DNA from: Spirochaetaceae bacterium
Lineage (GTDB): Bacteria > Spirochaetota > Spirochaetia > Treponematales > Breznakiellaceae
Direction of reading: 5' to 3'
NCBI GenBank assembly: GCA_031275595.1
Contig: JAISOO010000166.1
Coordinates: 1-6,746, forward strand
DNA length: 6,746 bases
Part shown: positions 5,928 to 6,746 of the stretch, piece by piece
How positions within the stretch are numbered: position 1 is the first letter of the stretch
Layout of the letters: every line of letters begins with the position of its first letter
Translations under genes and position numbers: made by a program
Notes under the pieces: generated by a model
Told to the model about the DNA's origin: nothing
The model's database searches: none
The model's input: only the letters and a program-made list of their open reading frames with translations

Positions 5928-6127
5928 CAACGGTCATTTTGAATTGATAAATCCCCGTCAAAGAGCCTCTGCCCAAACAAACCCGGCGCCCGGGATGTCC
6001 CGCGGTTTGCCCCGGGGGATTCACGCCGGCTCCTCTCTGTTTTCCCCTTTATTTTATATGGTAGGCCGCTTTTGCAGGCATGGGCCTGTATAAAAATTTT
6101 TAACTCCGAAGGGAGTGGAGGACTTCT
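5928..6127. other. Non-coding spacer upstream of the second lipoprotein gene
   Basis: I see no convincing gene here. The spacer contains a nested set of inverted repeats (5950-6021): AATCCCC (5950-5956) with GGGGATT (6015-6021), CAAAC (5974-5978) with GTTTG (6005-6009), and CCCGG (5982-5986) with CCGGG (5990-5994). Further on, a small hairpin with CAGGC (6075-6079) and GCCTG (6084-6088) abuts TATAAA (6089-6094), a possible -10 box without a clear -35 box. GGAGGA (6117-6122) is the ribosome binding site of the next gene. The promoter of that gene is probably in this spacer but cannot be fixed. Confidence 0.4.
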
Positions 6128-6746
6128 ATGTCTAAAAAAATTCTTTTCATGGGAGGCGCCGTATTATTCCTGGTAATATTCCCCGCCTTAATCGGCTGTC
6201 AAAATAGGATAGATGCATACCCATTGGATCTGGTTAATGTGGAAAAGGTTGTGTTGGGGACCGATACCCTGACCGTTACCTTTGGCGCGACCCTTGATGA
6301 AATTGACCGGCTTGTTGCCAAGACCAATTACGCCACCACCATAAGTAACTATGTCGTGACTAAAAACAAGGCAGCCGCACTGCGCTTGTCCGGCGCCGCG
6401 GCAAACAAAGGGGCGGACGACAGGACCGTGAAGATAACCATAATCGGGATTCATAGTAACGGGTTAGCCGCGGGCGATACCCTGGACGTGGAACTCAAGG
6501 GTGTCGGCAAGGGGTTTTATTCCGTGCGGCCGCTGCAAGCGCTGCGTATCGGCGCGATAAATGAGGCGGCTAAAGTCAGTGTGGTATTTAACCAGGAGTT
6601 ATACAGTTCATCCGGGAAAAAGGCAGCAATAGGGGAGGATTGGAAAACACTCTTTACCGCAAACGATAATTCCGGCGGCGGGGCCGTGGCTTGGACGGCC
6701 GCAAGGGTGGAAAGCGCCGACACCATCCTGTTTGAATTGACCGGCG
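6128..6746 (+). CDS. Putative lipoprotein of unknown function, C-terminus off the right edge
   Basis: I do not recognise a specific family. 206 codons are in the window and no stop is reached. The N-terminus MSKK plus a hydrophobic core (5-20) and lipobox LIGC with C24 indicates an exported lipoprotein. The mature part is rich in beta-strand-like alternation, and two segments can be loosely aligned: VNVEKVVLGTDTLTVTF (37-53) and LRIGAINEAAKVSVVF (139-154), each followed by a longer region. This resembles tandem Ig-like domains of surface proteins (SbsA or SwmB type), as in other spirochaete lipoproteins, but that is a shape-based guess. The start is supported by GGAGGA five bases upstream. 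It is separated from the transporter operon by a strong terminator and a repeat cluster, so it is probably an independent transcription unit not tied to sugar uptake. Its G/C third-position bias seems weaker than in lacZ. Confidence 0.8.
   Translation, partial: MSKKILFMGGAVLFLVIFPALIGCQNRIDAYPLDLVNVEKVVLGTDTLTVTFGATLDEIDRLVAKTNYATTISNYVVTKNKAAALRLSGAAANKGADDRTVKITIIGIHSNGLAAGDTLDVELKGVGKGFYSVRPLQALRIGAINEAAKVSVVFNQELYSSSGKKAAIGEDWKTLFTANDNSGGGAVAWTAARVESADTILFELTG

Noticed and set aside
5788..6093. Possible 101-residue gene downstream of the operon terminator, and a 78-residue frame opposite it
   Set aside because: Most of both frames is translated from the palindromic hairpin repeats, which explains their similar FPKT-type peptides. 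They have no ribosome binding site, and the start lies only a few bases after the terminator.

Overview
The window is GC-rich bacterial DNA with a strong G/C third-position bias. It holds one sugar-use locus and the start of an unrelated lipoprotein gene. The relaxed lipoproteins (lipoboxes ending in TGC and IGC), the low-GC spacers and a small family of palindromic hairpins point to a spirochaete of the Treponema group as the most plausible host. That placement is inference; no marker gene is present.

Layout. Positions 1-2345 on the minus strand carry a lacZ-type GH2 beta-galactosidase. It runs intact through 781 codons and leaves the window before its C-terminal domain. A 233-bp divergent spacer (2346-2578) appears to hold two back-to-back promoters that share a palindromic -35 box (TTGTCAA), followed by a roughly 170-nt structured leader ending in a terminator-like hairpin just before the next ribosome binding site. 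On the plus strand, 2579-5641 is a three-gene CUT1-type sugar ABC transporter operon: a lipoprotein solute-binding protein, then two inner-membrane permeases overlapping by ATGA. A stable hairpin sits between the binding-protein gene and the first permease. No ATPase gene is present. A strong intrinsic terminator (5754-5784) closes the operon.

Positions 5642-6127 are non-coding (486 bp). They contain the terminator, two more members of the hairpin family seen inside the operon, another hairpin, and possible leader structure. A second lipoprotein gene starts at 6128, is cut by the right edge, and has no recognised function; its mature part looks like tandem beta-rich (Ig-like) segments.

How the genes work together. 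The binding protein would capture a sugar outside the inner membrane, the permease pair would import it using an ATPase encoded elsewhere, and the cytoplasmic beta-galactosidase would split a terminal beta-galactoside bond. The divergent arrangement suggests co-regulation and a beta-galactoside substrate such as lactose or a plant or host galacto-oligosaccharide. The exact substrate cannot be read from the sequence.
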